A DNA stretch of 64,000 bases from DASQUK01 sp963717085 (GTDB taxonomy: Bacteria > Actinomycetota > Acidimicrobiia > Acidimicrobiales > VFJN01). Shown piece by piece: positions 42,317-50,600 of the stretch. Within the stretch, counting starts at the first letter, position 1, and the number at the start of each line of letters is the position of its first letter. A model generated the notes under the pieces. It saw only the letters and a program-made list of their open reading frames with translations, was not told the origin of the DNA and ran no database searches. Location: positions 368,122 through 432,121 of the forward strand of contig CAVQVM010000015.1 in NCBI GenBank assembly GCA_963717085.1, in the 5' to 3' direction. The position numbers and the translations under genes are program-made.

Positions 42317-42567
42317 TTCGGTTGCGCGGCGGCCGTCCACCAGGCTGACCTAACCGTCGCACTGCGGTAAACACCGCGGTGCCACGCGACCGGACGGGAA
42401 GGTGGTGACCGATGCCTTGGTTCACGAGCGCCGGGCGTCGCGCGCCCGGGGTGACCGTCCGGCCCTCGCCTGGGCTCCCCTGAGCCCAGCGGTCGAGCCG
42501 AGCCTCTGAGACGCCACCCCGGCGGACGCGACGCGGTCCTGTCCCTGCTGTTCTCGGAGGTCCTCCC
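42317..42567 (+). other. Structured leader upstream of the RNHCP gene
   Basis: 251 bp holding several possible RNA stems: CACTGCGGT-AAAC-ACCGCGGTG near 42359-42380 (possible FGE terminator), TGGGCT-N6-AGCCCA near 42471-42488, and GGAGG-T-CCTCC at 42556-42566, which contains the Shine-Dalgarno of the RNHCP gene and would hide it when folded. A short open frame (see 42412-42483) lies inside. Confidence 0.4.
42412..42483 (+). CDS. Possible 23-residue leader peptide
   Basis: ATG 42412 to TGA 42483 would give MPWFTSAGRRAPGVTVRPSP plus GLP. GGGAAGG lies 9 nt upstream. It sits 84 nt before the RNHCP gene and next to the TGGGCT/AGCCCA stem, the geometry of a translated leader. Evidence is only positional. 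Confidence 0.25.
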   Translation: MPWFTSAGRRAPGVTVRPSPGLP

Positions 42568-42936
42568 TTGGCGCGCGATCAGCGCGACGCTCGCCGTCGG
42601 TCACTCATGTCGTTCCGCTGCCGCAACTGCCGGCTCGACGTGCCCGCCGACGCCCCGGGCACCGCCCACCGCAACCATTGCCCCAACTGCCTGTGGAGCC
42701 GCCACGTCGACGACTCGCCTGGTGATCGCGCCGCGCTCTGTGGCTCGTCGATGGAGCCGATCGCCATCTGCGTGCGAGGAGCCGGCGAATGGGTGCTGGT
42801 CCACCGCTGCCTCGGCTGCGACACCGTGCACCTCAACCGCATCGCGGGTGACGACAACCCGCTGCTCCTGGTACGCATCGCCGTCGGTCCGCTGGCGCAG
42901 CCGCCGTTCCCGCTCGATGTTCTCGGCCGCCTCTGA
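42568..42936 (+). CDS. RNHCP zinc-ribbon domain protein
   Basis: 122 residues. The N-terminus after a basic leader is MSFRCRNCRLDVPADAPGTA then HRNHCPNCLWSRH: two CxxC knuckles with the RNHCP signature. Later VHRCLGCDTVHLNRIAGDDN supplies another CxxC. A zinc-binding, probably nucleic-acid-related protein of unknown role. The TTG at 42568 is chosen because GGAGG lies 7 nt upstream; an internal ATG at 42607 has no ribosome site. It converges on aceE. Confidence 0.88.
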   Translation: MARDQRDARRRSLMSFRCRNCRLDVPADAPGTAHRNHCPNCLWSRHVDDSPGDRAALCGSSMEPIAICVRGAGEWVLVHRCLGCDTVHLNRIAGDDNPLLLVRIAVGPLAQPPFPLDVLGRL

Positions 42937-42980
42937 CGCTTCGGCGGCCGAGCGGGCTGAACGTGTCGGTGACGGGTCGG

Positions 42981-45680
42981 CTACCGGTCGAAGACGCGCG
43001 GGTCGATGCGCTCCGGGTCGATGCCGTAGTGGGCGATGGCCTCGGCCACCGTCTCGGCCTTGACCTCGCCCTGCTGGGCCAGCGCCCACAGGGTGGCCAC
43101 CACCACGTGCGGCATGTCGATCTCGAAGAACTGGCGCAGCTTCTCGCGGGTGTCGGAACGGCCGAAGCCGTCGGTGCCCAGCGGCACGAACGGCTGGCGC
43201 ACCCAGCGGGCGACCTGGTCGGGCACCGCCTTCATGAAGTCGGTCACGGCCACCACCGGTCCGCCCTCGGCGCCCAGCAGCTGCGTGACGAGCGGCGTGC
43301 GGGGCGGCTCGGTGGGATGGAGCCGGTTCCAACGTTCGGCGGCGAGGGCCTCCTCGCGCAGTCGCTTGTAGCTGGTGGCCGACCAGAGGTCGGCGCCCAC
43401 GTCCCAGCGCTCAGCCAGCTCGGCCTGCGCGGCCCGGGCCGCACCCTGCGCGGTGCCCGAGAACAGGATCGTGGCCCGCTGCCCCGGCCCGTCGGGCGCC
43501 TCCACCCAGCGGTAGAGACCCTGGATGACGCCGTCCTCCACGCCGTCTGGCATCGGCGGCATCAGATAGTTCTCGTTGTACAGGGTGAGGTAGTGGATGA
43601 CGTCGCGCTCGTCGACCAGCATCTCGCGGATGCCGTGGCGGATGATCGTCGCCATCTCGTAGGCGAACGCCGGGTCCCAGGCCTCGACCGTGGGATGGGT
43701 CGACGCCAGGATCAGGCTGTGGCCGTCCTGGTGCTGCAGGCCCTCGCCCAGCAGCGTGGTGCGGCCCGCGGTGGCGCCCAGCAGGAAACCCCGCGCCCGG
43801 GAGTCGTTGGCCGACCAGATGAGGTCGCCCACGCGCTGGAACCCGAACATCGAGTAGAAGGTGAAGAACGGCAGCATCGGCACGCCCCGGTGGGCGTACG
43901 AGGTAGCGGCGGCGATGAACGTCGCCATCGACCCGGCCTCCGTGATGCCCTCCTCGAGAATCTGGCCGTCCTTGGCCTCGGTGTACGACAGCAGGAGCTG
44001 AGCGTCGACCGGCTCGTACACCTGGCCCAGGGCGGCGTAGATCTTGAACTCCTTGAACAGCGCGTCCATCCCGAACGTGCGGGCCTCGTCGGGGATGATC
44101 GGCACCACCCGGTGGCCCACTTTGGGGTCGCGGCACAGGTTCCGCAGCAGCCGGGTGAAGGCCATGGTGGTCGACACCTCCTGCTTGCCGGACCCAGCCA
44201 GGACCTCCGCGAACGGCTTGTCCTCCGGCATCTCGAGGGCCCGCTTCGTGCGCACCAGCCGGCTGGGCAACGAGCCGTCGAGCGCCTTGCGCCGGTCCAT
44301 GAGGTAGGAGTGCTCGGTCGAGCCCTCCTCGAAGCGGATGTAGGGCGGCTCCTTGTCGTCGGCCAGCGCCTCCTCCGGGATCACGTCCTGCAGGTAAAGG
44401 CGCTCGCGCAGCACGCGGAGCTGGTCGACTGTCATCTTCTTGATCTGGTGGGTGGCGTTGCGGCCCTCGACGTCGGGACCCAGCGTCCAGCCCTTGATGG
44501 TCTTGGCGAGGATGACTGTCGGCGCACCCGTCTGCTCGGTGGCCGCCTTGTAGGCCGAGTAGAGCTTGCGGTAGTCGTGGCCGCCGCGGGGCAGCGTGCG
44601 CAGCTCATCGTCGGACAGGTGCTCCACCATCTTGCGCAGCCGGGGGTCGGGGCCGAAGAAGTGCTCGCGGATGTACGCACCCGACTCGACGGCGTAGTTC
44701 TGGAACTCGCCGTCGACGGTGGTGTTCATCTTGTTGAGCAGCACGTGGTCGCGGTCCCGCATCAGGAGCTCGTCCCACTTGCCGCCCCAGATGACCTTGA
44801 TGACGTTCCAACCGGCGCCCCGGAAGATGGCCTCGAGTTCCTGGATGATCTTGCCGTTGCCTCGGACCGGGCCGTCGAGCCGCTGCAGGTTGCAGTTCAC
44901 GACCCAGATGAGGTTGTCGAGCTGCTCGCGGGCGGGCAGCGACAGTGCACCGAGGGTTTCGGGCTCGTCGACCTCGCCGTCGCCGACGAAGCACCACACC
45001 CGACTGCCGCTGGTGTGGTCGATCTTGCGGTTGTGGAGGTAGCGCAGGAATCGGGCGTGATAGATCGAGTTGAGCGGGCCGAGGCCCATCGACACCGTCG
45101 GGTACTCCCAGAAGTCGGGCATCAGCCGGGGGTGCGGGTAGCTGGACAGGCCGGCGCCGCCGACCTCCTGGCGGAATCCGTCGAGCTGCTCCTCGCTGAT
45201 CCGCCCCTCGAGGTAGGCGCGGGCGTAGGTGCCGGTGGCGGCGTGGCCCTGGATGTATACGGCGTCGCCGGCGAGGCCGTCGTCCTTGCCGCGGAAGAAC
45301 CAGTTGAAGCCGACGTCGTAGAGCGCCGCCGAGGATGCGAAGGTCGACAGGTGCCCGCCGATCCCCTCGGCGTGCTTGTTGGCCTTGATGACCATGACGG
45401 CGGCGTTCCAGCGGATGTAGGCGCGGATGCGGCGCTCGAGGTCCTCGTCGCCGGGGAACCAGGGCTCCTCCTCGGCCGGGATGGTGTTGACGTACGGCGT
45501 CGACACCGTGGCCGGCGTGCCCACCTGGAGCTCGCGGGCCCGCTCGAGCAGCTTGGACATCAGGAACCGGGCGCGGGTCTTGCCGTGGGCGTCGACCACC
45601 GCATCGAGCGAGTCGAGCCATTCGCGGGTCTCGGAGGGGTCGGTGTCCGGGAGTTGGTGGACGAACCCATCGATGATCAT
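42981..45680 (-). CDS. aceE: Pyruvate dehydrogenase E1 component, homodimeric type
   Basis: 899 residues, normal for AceE. TPP-binding motif VGDGEVDEPETLGAL...NCNLQRLDG (GDG to N) lies near 230-260. Other family landmarks are YIRWNAAVMVIKANK, GGHLSTFASSAALYDVGFNW, IIPDEARTFGMDALF and GATAGRTTLLGEGLQHQDGH. It decarboxylates pyruvate and passes acetyl groups to a separate E2, absent from this window; stand-alone aceE is usual in actinobacteria. ATG 45680 begins the family N-terminus (MIIDGFVHQLPDTDP); frame upstream to 45857 is discarded. Divergent from the RNase HI gene. Confidence 0.96.
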   Translation of the reverse strand: MIIDGFVHQLPDTDPSETREWLDSLDAVVDAHGKTRARFLMSKLLERARELQVGTPATVSTPYVNTIPAEEEPWFPGDEDLERRIRAYIRWNAAVMVIKANKHAEGIGGHLSTFASSAALYDVGFNWFFRGKDDGLAGDAVYIQGHAATGTYARAYLEGRISEEQLDGFRQEVGGAGLSSYPHPRLMPDFWEYPTVSMGLGPLNSIYHARFLRYLHNRKIDHTSGSRVWCFVGDGEVDEPETLGALSLPAREQLDNLIWVVNCNLQRLDGPVRGNGKIIQELEAIFRGAGWNVIKVIWGGKWDELLMRDRDHVLLNKMNTTVDGEFQNYAVESGAYIREHFFGPDPRLRKMVEHLSDDELRTLPRGGHDYRKLYSAYKAATEQTGAPTVILAKTIKGWTLGPDVEGRNATHQIKKMTVDQLRVLRERLYLQDVIPEEALADDKEPPYIRFEEGSTEHSYLMDRRKALDGSLPSRLVRTKRALEMPEDKPFAEVLAGSGKQEVSTTMAFTRLLRNLCRDPKVGHRVVPIIPDEARTFGMDALFKEFKIYAALGQVYEPVDAQLLLSYTEAKDGQILEEGITEAGSMATFIAAATSYAHRGVPMLPFFTFYSMFGFQRVGDLIWSANDSRARGFLLGATAGRTTLLGEGLQHQDGHSLILASTHPTVEAWDPAFAYEMATIIRHGIREMLVDERDVIHYLTLYNENYLMPPMPDGVEDGVIQGLYRWVEAPDGPGQRATILFSGTAQGAARAAQAELAERWDVGADLWSATSYKRLREEALAAERWNRLHPTEPPRTPLVTQLLGAEGGPVVAVTDFMKAVPDQVARWVRQPFVPLGTDGFGRSDTREKLRQFFEIDMPHVVVATLWALAQQGEVKAETVAEAIAHYGIDPERIDPRVFDR

Positions 45681-45786
45681 GAGCCCATGCTGGCACCGCC
45701 GGGGCCAATTCGAAACGAGTCGGTCGCAAGATCGGCGCCGCCAAGGGGCGTCGGGACGGTACGTCCGGCCGGAACCGACCGCCGCG

Positions 45787-45792
45787 TAGGGT
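45787..45792 (+). promoter_or_regulatory. Leaderless -10 for RNase HI gene
   Basis: TAGGGT, GCCCTC (6 nt), GTG 45799. Confidence 0.5.
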
Positions 45793-45798
45793 GCCCTC

Positions 45799-46260
45799 GT
45801 GCCCGCGACCCCCACGACGTCGACCACCGTGTTCACCGACGGCGCCTGCCTCCGCAATCCCGGTCCCGGCGGCTGGGCCTGGGCCGAGGAGGGCGGTGCC
45901 TTTGCGTCCGGTCACGAGCCGCGCACCACCAACCAGCGCATGGAGATCACCGCCGCCTACGAAGCGGTGCGCGCCCACCCCGGGCCGCTGGAGGTGGTGA
46001 GCGATTCGACGTACGTCGTCAACTGCTTCCGCGACCGCTGGTGGGAGGGCTGGATCCGCCGGGGGTGGATCAACTCCGCCCGCAAGCCGGTGGCCAATCG
46101 CGACCTGTGGGAGCCGTTCGTCGAGCTGGTGCGGACGCGCGGCGACGTGACGTTCCGCTGGATCAAGGGGCACGCCGGCCATGCCATGAACGAGCTGGTG
46201 GACCGGCTCGCCGTCGAGGCCGCCCAGTCCCAGCGATCGCGATCCGGCGTCACGCGCTAG
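45799..46260 (+). CDS. rnhA: Ribonuclease HI
   Basis: 153 residues. The catalytic acidic set is present: Asp in VFTDGACLRNPG, Glu in NQRMEITAAYEAV, Asp in VVSDSTYVVNCF and Asp in MNELVDRLAVEAA, with the handle-region His in IKGHAGH. It cleaves RNA in RNA-DNA hybrids. GTG 45799 is set by a TANNNT -10 six nt upstream. It is followed 9 nt later by the hydantoinase/oxoprolinase subunit A gene, so the three genes to 49816 may be one transcript, although the functions are unrelated. Confidence 0.95.
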   Translation: MPATPTTSTTVFTDGACLRNPGPGGWAWAEEGGAFASGHEPRTTNQRMEITAAYEAVRAHPGPLEVVSDSTYVVNCFRDRWWEGWIRRGWINSARKPVANRDLWEPFVELVRTRGDVTFRWIKGHAGHAMNELVDRLAVEAAQSQRSRSGVTR

Positions 46261-46269
46261 GCCCTGACC

Positions 46270-48087
46270 GTGCAGGTCGGCGTCGACACCGGGGGTACGT
46301 TCACCGACCTGGTGACGGCCGATGGCGGGGTCACCAAGGTGTTGTCGACGCCCGACGACCCGGTCCGGGCCATCCGGGCGGCCGTCGACGACGCGACGAC
46401 CTCGGGCGCGCCGGCCCGTCCGGACTTCCTGGCGCACGGCACCACCGTCGCCACCAACGCGCTCCTCGAGCGCCGCGGGGCGGCGGTCGCCCTGGTGACG
46501 ACCGAGGGACTCGCGGACGTCATCGAGATCGGCCGCCAGGATCGGCCGTCGCTGTACGACCAGCTCGCCTCGCGCCCCGAGCCGCTGGTACCGCGTGGCT
46601 GGCGGTACGAGGTCGCGGGGCGCCTGGCCGCGGACGGGTCCGAGCTGGCGCCCGTCGATGCCGACGGCATCGCGGCCATCGACGGGGACGTGGAGGCGGT
46701 GGCCGTGTGCCTGCTCCACGCCGACATCGAGCCGGCGCAGGAACGGGTGGTGGCCGAGGCGCTGCGGGCCCGTGGGCACGACGTGAGCTGCTCGCACGAG
46801 GTGTCCCCCGAGATGCGTGAAGTCGAGCGCACGGTGACGACCGTGATCAACGCCGCGTTGAGGCCCCGCTGTCGGGCGTACCTGCGCGGGATCGCCGACC
46901 TCGCCGACGATGCGCTGGTCATGACCTCGGCTGGCGGGCTGCTCCCGGCGGCCGAGGCCGCCGAGCTGCCGGCGGCGCTGTTGCTGTCGGGCCCCGCCGG
47001 CGGCGTGCGGGCGGGGGCGGCCGCCGCGGTCGCCAACGGGTACCCCGACGCCATCACGTTCGACATGGGCGGCACGTCCACCGACGTGTGCCTCGTCGTC
47101 GGCGGCAGTCCGGCGCCCGCGGCCGAGCGCGAGGTCGCCGGGTTCACGGTGCGGTTCCCGGCGCTCGACGTGCACACCATCGGCGCCGGGGGCGGGTCGA
47201 TCGCCGGGATCGACCCCGGCGGGGCGCTCGTCGTCGGCCCGGAGAGCGCCGGCGCCGACCCGGGGCCCGCCTGCTACGGGCGGGGTGGTGTCGATGCCAC
47301 GGTCACCGACGCCAACCTCGTCGCCGGCAGGATCGCCGCCGACGCCGCCTTCGGCGGCCTGCGGCTCGACGCGGGCGCCGCGGCGCGGGCGCTCGATCGT
47401 GCGGGGGTGACTGCCGACGGCGTGATCGCCGTGGTGGACGCCAACATGGAGCGGGCGCTGCGCGCCGTGTCGGTGGAGCGCGGCGTCGACCCACGCCACC
47501 TCGCCCTCGTGGCGTTCGGCGGCGCGGGACCGCTGCACGCTTGTGCCCTGGCAGAGGCCCTCGGAATGCCGGCCGTGATCGTGCCGGCGAGGGCGGGTGT
47601 GCTGTCGGCGGTCGGGCTGTTGACCGCCCCCCGCCGCCGGGACCTGGTGCGGTCGTGGCCGAACCCGCAGGACCAGTCCGGCCTGGCGGAGGCGCTGGCG
47701 CTGCTGGTTGAGGAGGCCGCGGCGCTGGTGGGGCCGGGCGGCGGGGCCGCCGCGATCACGGTCGAAACGGCGGTGGATTGCCGCTACCGCGGCCAGAGCC
47801 ACGAGCTGACCGTGCCATCGGTCGGCGAGTTCCACGACGAGCACCGCCGTCGCAACGGCTACGCCCGCCCGGACGAGCCGGTCGAGGTGGTGGCGCTGCG
47901 GGCCGTCGCGACCCGTCCCCCGACCGTTGCGCCTGGCGACCTGCCGGCCGGCACGCGTCTGGATGTCGAGCTGACCGGGCCGGCCGTCGTCGCGGAGCCC
48001 GACTGCACGATCTGGGTTGCCGACGGATGGACGGCGCAGCCGGGCGCAGGTGGCGCGCTGGTGATGCATCACGGGCTCCGGGCGTGA
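46270..48087 (+). CDS. hyuA: Hydantoinase/oxoprolinase subunit A
   Basis: 605 residues, somewhat shorter than the usual 650-690. The ASKHA-type ATPase opens VGVDTGGTFTDLVTADGG; AHGTTVATNALLERRG, LLSGPAGGVRAGA, TFDMGGTSTDVCLV and AGVLSAVGLL mark the family. With subunit B it catalyses ATP-dependent ring opening of hydantoins or 5-oxoproline. The GTG at 46270 comes 9 nt after rnhA and has no ribosome site, so it probably relies on coupling or readthrough. It is separated from subunit B by 106 nt containing a large hairpin. Confidence 0.9.
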   Translation: MQVGVDTGGTFTDLVTADGGVTKVLSTPDDPVRAIRAAVDDATTSGAPARPDFLAHGTTVATNALLERRGAAVALVTTEGLADVIEIGRQDRPSLYDQLASRPEPLVPRGWRYEVAGRLAADGSELAPVDADGIAAIDGDVEAVAVCLLHADIEPAQERVVAEALRARGHDVSCSHEVSPEMREVERTVTTVINAALRPRCRAYLRGIADLADDALVMTSAGGLLPAAEAAELPAALLLSGPAGGVRAGAAAAVANGYPDAITFDMGGTSTDVCLVVGGSPAPAAEREVAGFTVRFPALDVHTIGAGGGSIAGIDPGGALVVGPESAGADPGPACYGRGGVDATVTDANLVAGRIAADAAFGGLRLDAGAAARALDRAGVTADGVIAVVDANMERALRAVSVERGVDPRHLALVAFGGAGPLHACALAEALGMPAVIVPARAGVLSAVGLLTAPRRRDLVRSWPNPQDQSGLAEALALLVEEAAALVGPGGGAAAITVETAVDCRYRGQSHELTVPSVGEFHDEHRRRNGYARPDEPVEVVALRAVATRPPTVAPGDLPAGTRLDVELTGPAVVAEPDCTIWVADGWTAQPGAGGALVMHHGLRA

Positions 48088-48112
48088 CGCGGTCCGCCAC
48101 CCCCACGCCGGT

Positions 48113-48159
48113 TTCCTGGCGCAGTTCTGGTTGCTGGGTAACCAATTCGGCGCCAGGAA
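48113..48159 (+). repeat. 47-nt hairpin between hyuA and hyuB
   Basis: TTCCTGGCGC (48113-48122) is perfectly complementary to GCGCCAGGAA (48150-48159). Inside, TGGTT (48128-48132) pairs with AACCA (48140-48144) around a 7-nt loop. It interrupts an otherwise tight operon and could reduce or process the downstream message. Confidence 0.55.
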
Positions 48160-48193
48160 TCCCCTCCGTCAGGGATGCGGTCGGGTGCGCGCC

Positions 48194-49816
48194 ATGAGCC
48201 TCGCCCCCGCAGAGCTGCAGGTGCTGATCTCGCGGCTGACCGGCATTGCCGAGGAGATGGGCGCCGTCCTCCGGCGGGCGGCCTTCAGCCCCAACATCAA
48301 GGAGCGGGCCGACTGCTCGGCGGCATTGTTCACGCCGTCGGGCGAGTTGCTGGTGCAGGCCGAGCACATCCCGGTCCACCTGGGTTCGATGCCGGCGAGC
48401 GTCGCGGCCGCCATCGAGGCGTTCGGCGACCGCCTCGGCCCGGGCGAGCAGGTGGTGCTCAACGATCCCTTCGCCGGCGGAACCCACCTCAACGACATCA
48501 CCTTGGTGGCGCCGTGCGTGGTCGACGGCGAGCTGGTGGGATGGGCGGCGAACCGGGCGCACCACGCGGACGTGGGCGGTTCGGCGCCGGGCTCGATCCC
48601 GGCCGACGCCACCGACATCCATCAGGAGGGCCTGCGCATCCCGCCCACCCGCCTCGACGAGACCGTGCGACGGCTGCTGCTCGCCAACTCGCGCACGCCG
48701 ACCGAACGGGTCGGTGACCTCGACGCCCAGGTGGGCGCCAACGTGGTCGGCGTCGAGCGCCTTGCGGCCATGGCCGGCGGGCATGACGCCTTGGCCGAGG
48801 TGGTCGACTACGGCGAGCGGCGCATGCGGGCGGCGCTGGCGGGGCTGCCGGACGGCGCCTGGCGGGCGGAGGACGTGTTGGACTCGACCGGTGCGGCCCC
48901 CGAGCAGCAACGCCCGGCGCGTGTTGCCGTCTCCGTCACCGTGACCGGCGATGAGGTGGCGTTCGACTTCACCGGCAGCGACCCCCAGGCCCGCGGCAAC
49001 GTCAACGCCGTGGAGGCGGTCACGGTCTCGGCCGTGTCGTACGCACTGCGTGCTGCCGTCGATCCGTCCATTCCTGCGAACGGCGGGGCACTGCGGCCGG
49101 TGCGGGTCGTGGCGCCGGCCGGCACGATCGTTGCCGCCCGCCTACCCGCGGCCGTCGGCGCCGGCAACGTCGAGGTGAGCCAGCGGGTGGCCGACGTGTG
49201 CCTGCGGGCGCTGGCCGAACCCTGCCGGGACCGGGTGCCCGCGGCGGGCCAGGGGACGATGAACAACCTGCTGATCGGCGGGGACGGCTGGGTCTACTAC
49301 GAGACGGTGGCCGGCGGGCAGGGAGGCCGGCCCCACGCCCGGGGCATGAGCGGCGTTCACACGGGGATGACCAACACGGTTGCAGATGTACTCCAGTCGA
49401 ACCCGGGCCTACCTGGGCAGTCGGGCATTCACACGGGCATGACTAACACCAAAAATACGCCGATCGAGGCGCTGGAGCGGACCTTCCCGCTGCGCGTCCG
49501 GCGCTACCGGCTGCGACGAGGGAGCGGTGGTGCAGGCCGGGCCCCGGGAGGGGAGGGCATCGAGCGGGACCTCCAAGTGCTGGAGGACTGCACGGTGTCG
49601 CTCATCACAGAGCGACGGGTGTCGCTGCCGTGGGGTCTGTGGGGCGGTGAACCGGGAGCGCCAGGTGAGAACTGGCTGCTGCCTCAAGGTGACGAGGACC
49701 GGGCTGAGCGCTTGCCCGATAAGTGCACGATCCGGCTCCAATCCGGCGACGTCTTGCGCATGCTCACCCCCGGGGGAGGGGGGTGGGGACCACCGCCAGT
49801 AACGCCCGTGGGTTGA
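48194..49816 (+). CDS. hyuB: Hydantoinase/oxoprolinase subunit B
   Basis: 540 residues. Family sequence begins MSLAPAELQVLISRLTGIAE and includes FSPNIKERADCSAALF, GGTHLNDITLV, ANRAHHADVGGSAPGS and LRRGSGGAGR. Oddity: where the family has a single SGVHTxMTNTxNTPxEALE segment, this protein has two copies (SGVHTGMTNT and SGIHTGMTNT), separated by VADVLQSNPGLPGQ. Codons before about 49370 are strongly GC-biased; those after are less so, with a locally AT-richer insert. The C-terminal quarter therefore looks like it came from another homologue by recombination. ATG 48194 fits the family start. Confidence 0.88.
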   Translation: MSLAPAELQVLISRLTGIAEEMGAVLRRAAFSPNIKERADCSAALFTPSGELLVQAEHIPVHLGSMPASVAAAIEAFGDRLGPGEQVVLNDPFAGGTHLNDITLVAPCVVDGELVGWAANRAHHADVGGSAPGSIPADATDIHQEGLRIPPTRLDETVRRLLLANSRTPTERVGDLDAQVGANVVGVERLAAMAGGHDALAEVVDYGERRMRAALAGLPDGAWRAEDVLDSTGAAPEQQRPARVAVSVTVTGDEVAFDFTGSDPQARGNVNAVEAVTVSAVSYALRAAVDPSIPANGGALRPVRVVAPAGTIVAARLPAAVGAGNVEVSQRVADVCLRALAEPCRDRVPAAGQGTMNNLLIGGDGWVYYETVAGGQGGRPHARGMSGVHTGMTNTVADVLQSNPGLPGQSGIHTGMTNTKNTPIEALERTFPLRVRRYRLRRGSGGAGRAPGGEGIERDLQVLEDCTVSLITERRVSLPWGLWGGEPGAPGENWLLPQGDEDRAERLPDKCTIRLQSGDVLRMLTPGGGGWGPPPVTPVG

Positions 49817-50262
49817 GGCATTGAAGGGGGCCGGGAGCCCAACCGGGTGTCGCTCGGGCGGTCGAGCAGGTCTGGTCCTGTTGCCACCGTTTGCGCGGCC
49901 GCTGGGCTCTCCGGCTGCGTTCCTCGACCACCCTTGCCAAGAGCGACCCCGAGGGGGTTGCAGGCCTTGCCTACGACGCCCCCCACAGGCTGCTACCGCG
50001 TCGGTCGCCCAATCAGGGCCTCAACGTCAGTCAGTTGGCTCTGGCCGACTGGCGTTGACCGGCACATGCCCGCTTTCACCTGCGGAGTCGCGTCATAGAA
50101 CCCTGCTTGGGACCGTCCCCCAGCGCGGTCATCTCACCATTTCGACGGCCCCGGACAACGACAGATTGCACCACTGTGACGATCGTCAACGGCTCGCTCC
50201 TCCGAGCAGGCCGGAGGGTACGTTCCGCTTGCTGATCGAACCTGCTGGGGGAGAAACCCACA
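49817..50262. other. 446-bp gene-poor stretch after hyuB
   Basis: GC is visibly lower than upstream. An open frame crosses it (49821-50468, plus strand) but its composition is shadow-like and it overlaps the clear small gene at 50263. I see no recognisable element beyond scattered short repeats; it may contain decayed coding sequence. Confidence 0.4.
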
Positions 50263-50415
50263 ATGATCGTTGCGGTCGAACCATTGGACGCGACCTGGAA
50301 GATGATTTTCTTCGGCGCCGCCGTGGTCCTTGTGTTGGCGGCCATCGGGTACCAGAGGGGCAAAGTGTCGTTCCTGGCGGCCGGTCTGGGATGCTTCGCC
50401 TTCCCATTCTTCTAG
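50263..50415 (+). CDS. 50-residue membrane protein
   Basis: ATG 50263 to TAG 50415, with GGGGGAGA 8 nt upstream. The product starts MIVAVEPLDATWKMIFFGAA, has two hydrophobic helices (IFFGAAVVLVLAAIGY and VSFLAAGLGCFAFPFF) joined by QRGK, and ends FAFPFF. Small two-helix proteins of this general look occur in actinobacteria; the function is unknown. The gene is too short to be found by length alone, but the ribosome site, the hydrophobic periodicity and the isolated position support it. Confidence 0.7.
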   Translation: MIVAVEPLDATWKMIFFGAAVVLVLAAIGYQRGKVSFLAAGLGCFAFPFF

Positions 50416-50600
50416 GAAGCGCTTGCGGCCACCTGACGATTCGGTCTTCCAGAGTCGTCGGGACGTGACCTGAGACCTGGCCGCTGTGCTGACGTTGAAC
50501 CCTGCGTCCATCAGCGCCGAGCACGCAAGCGTCCGCAGGGCCGCGACGGACCCTCTATGAAGTTGGATTTGCCTTGCTGGCGCCCGGGAGGGCCTCGTCG

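Noticed and set aside
42963..46820. 1285-codon plus-strand frame over aceE
   Set aside because: Antisense shadow of AceE, then out of frame with rnhA and hyuA.
44605..48072. 1155-codon minus-strand frame over hyuA, rnhA and aceE
   Set aside because: Shadow with no domains; the opposite-strand genes are well supported.
49821..50468. 216-codon plus-strand frame after hyuB
   Set aside because: No domain, poor codon pattern, and it overlaps the better-supported 50-residue gene in another frame.
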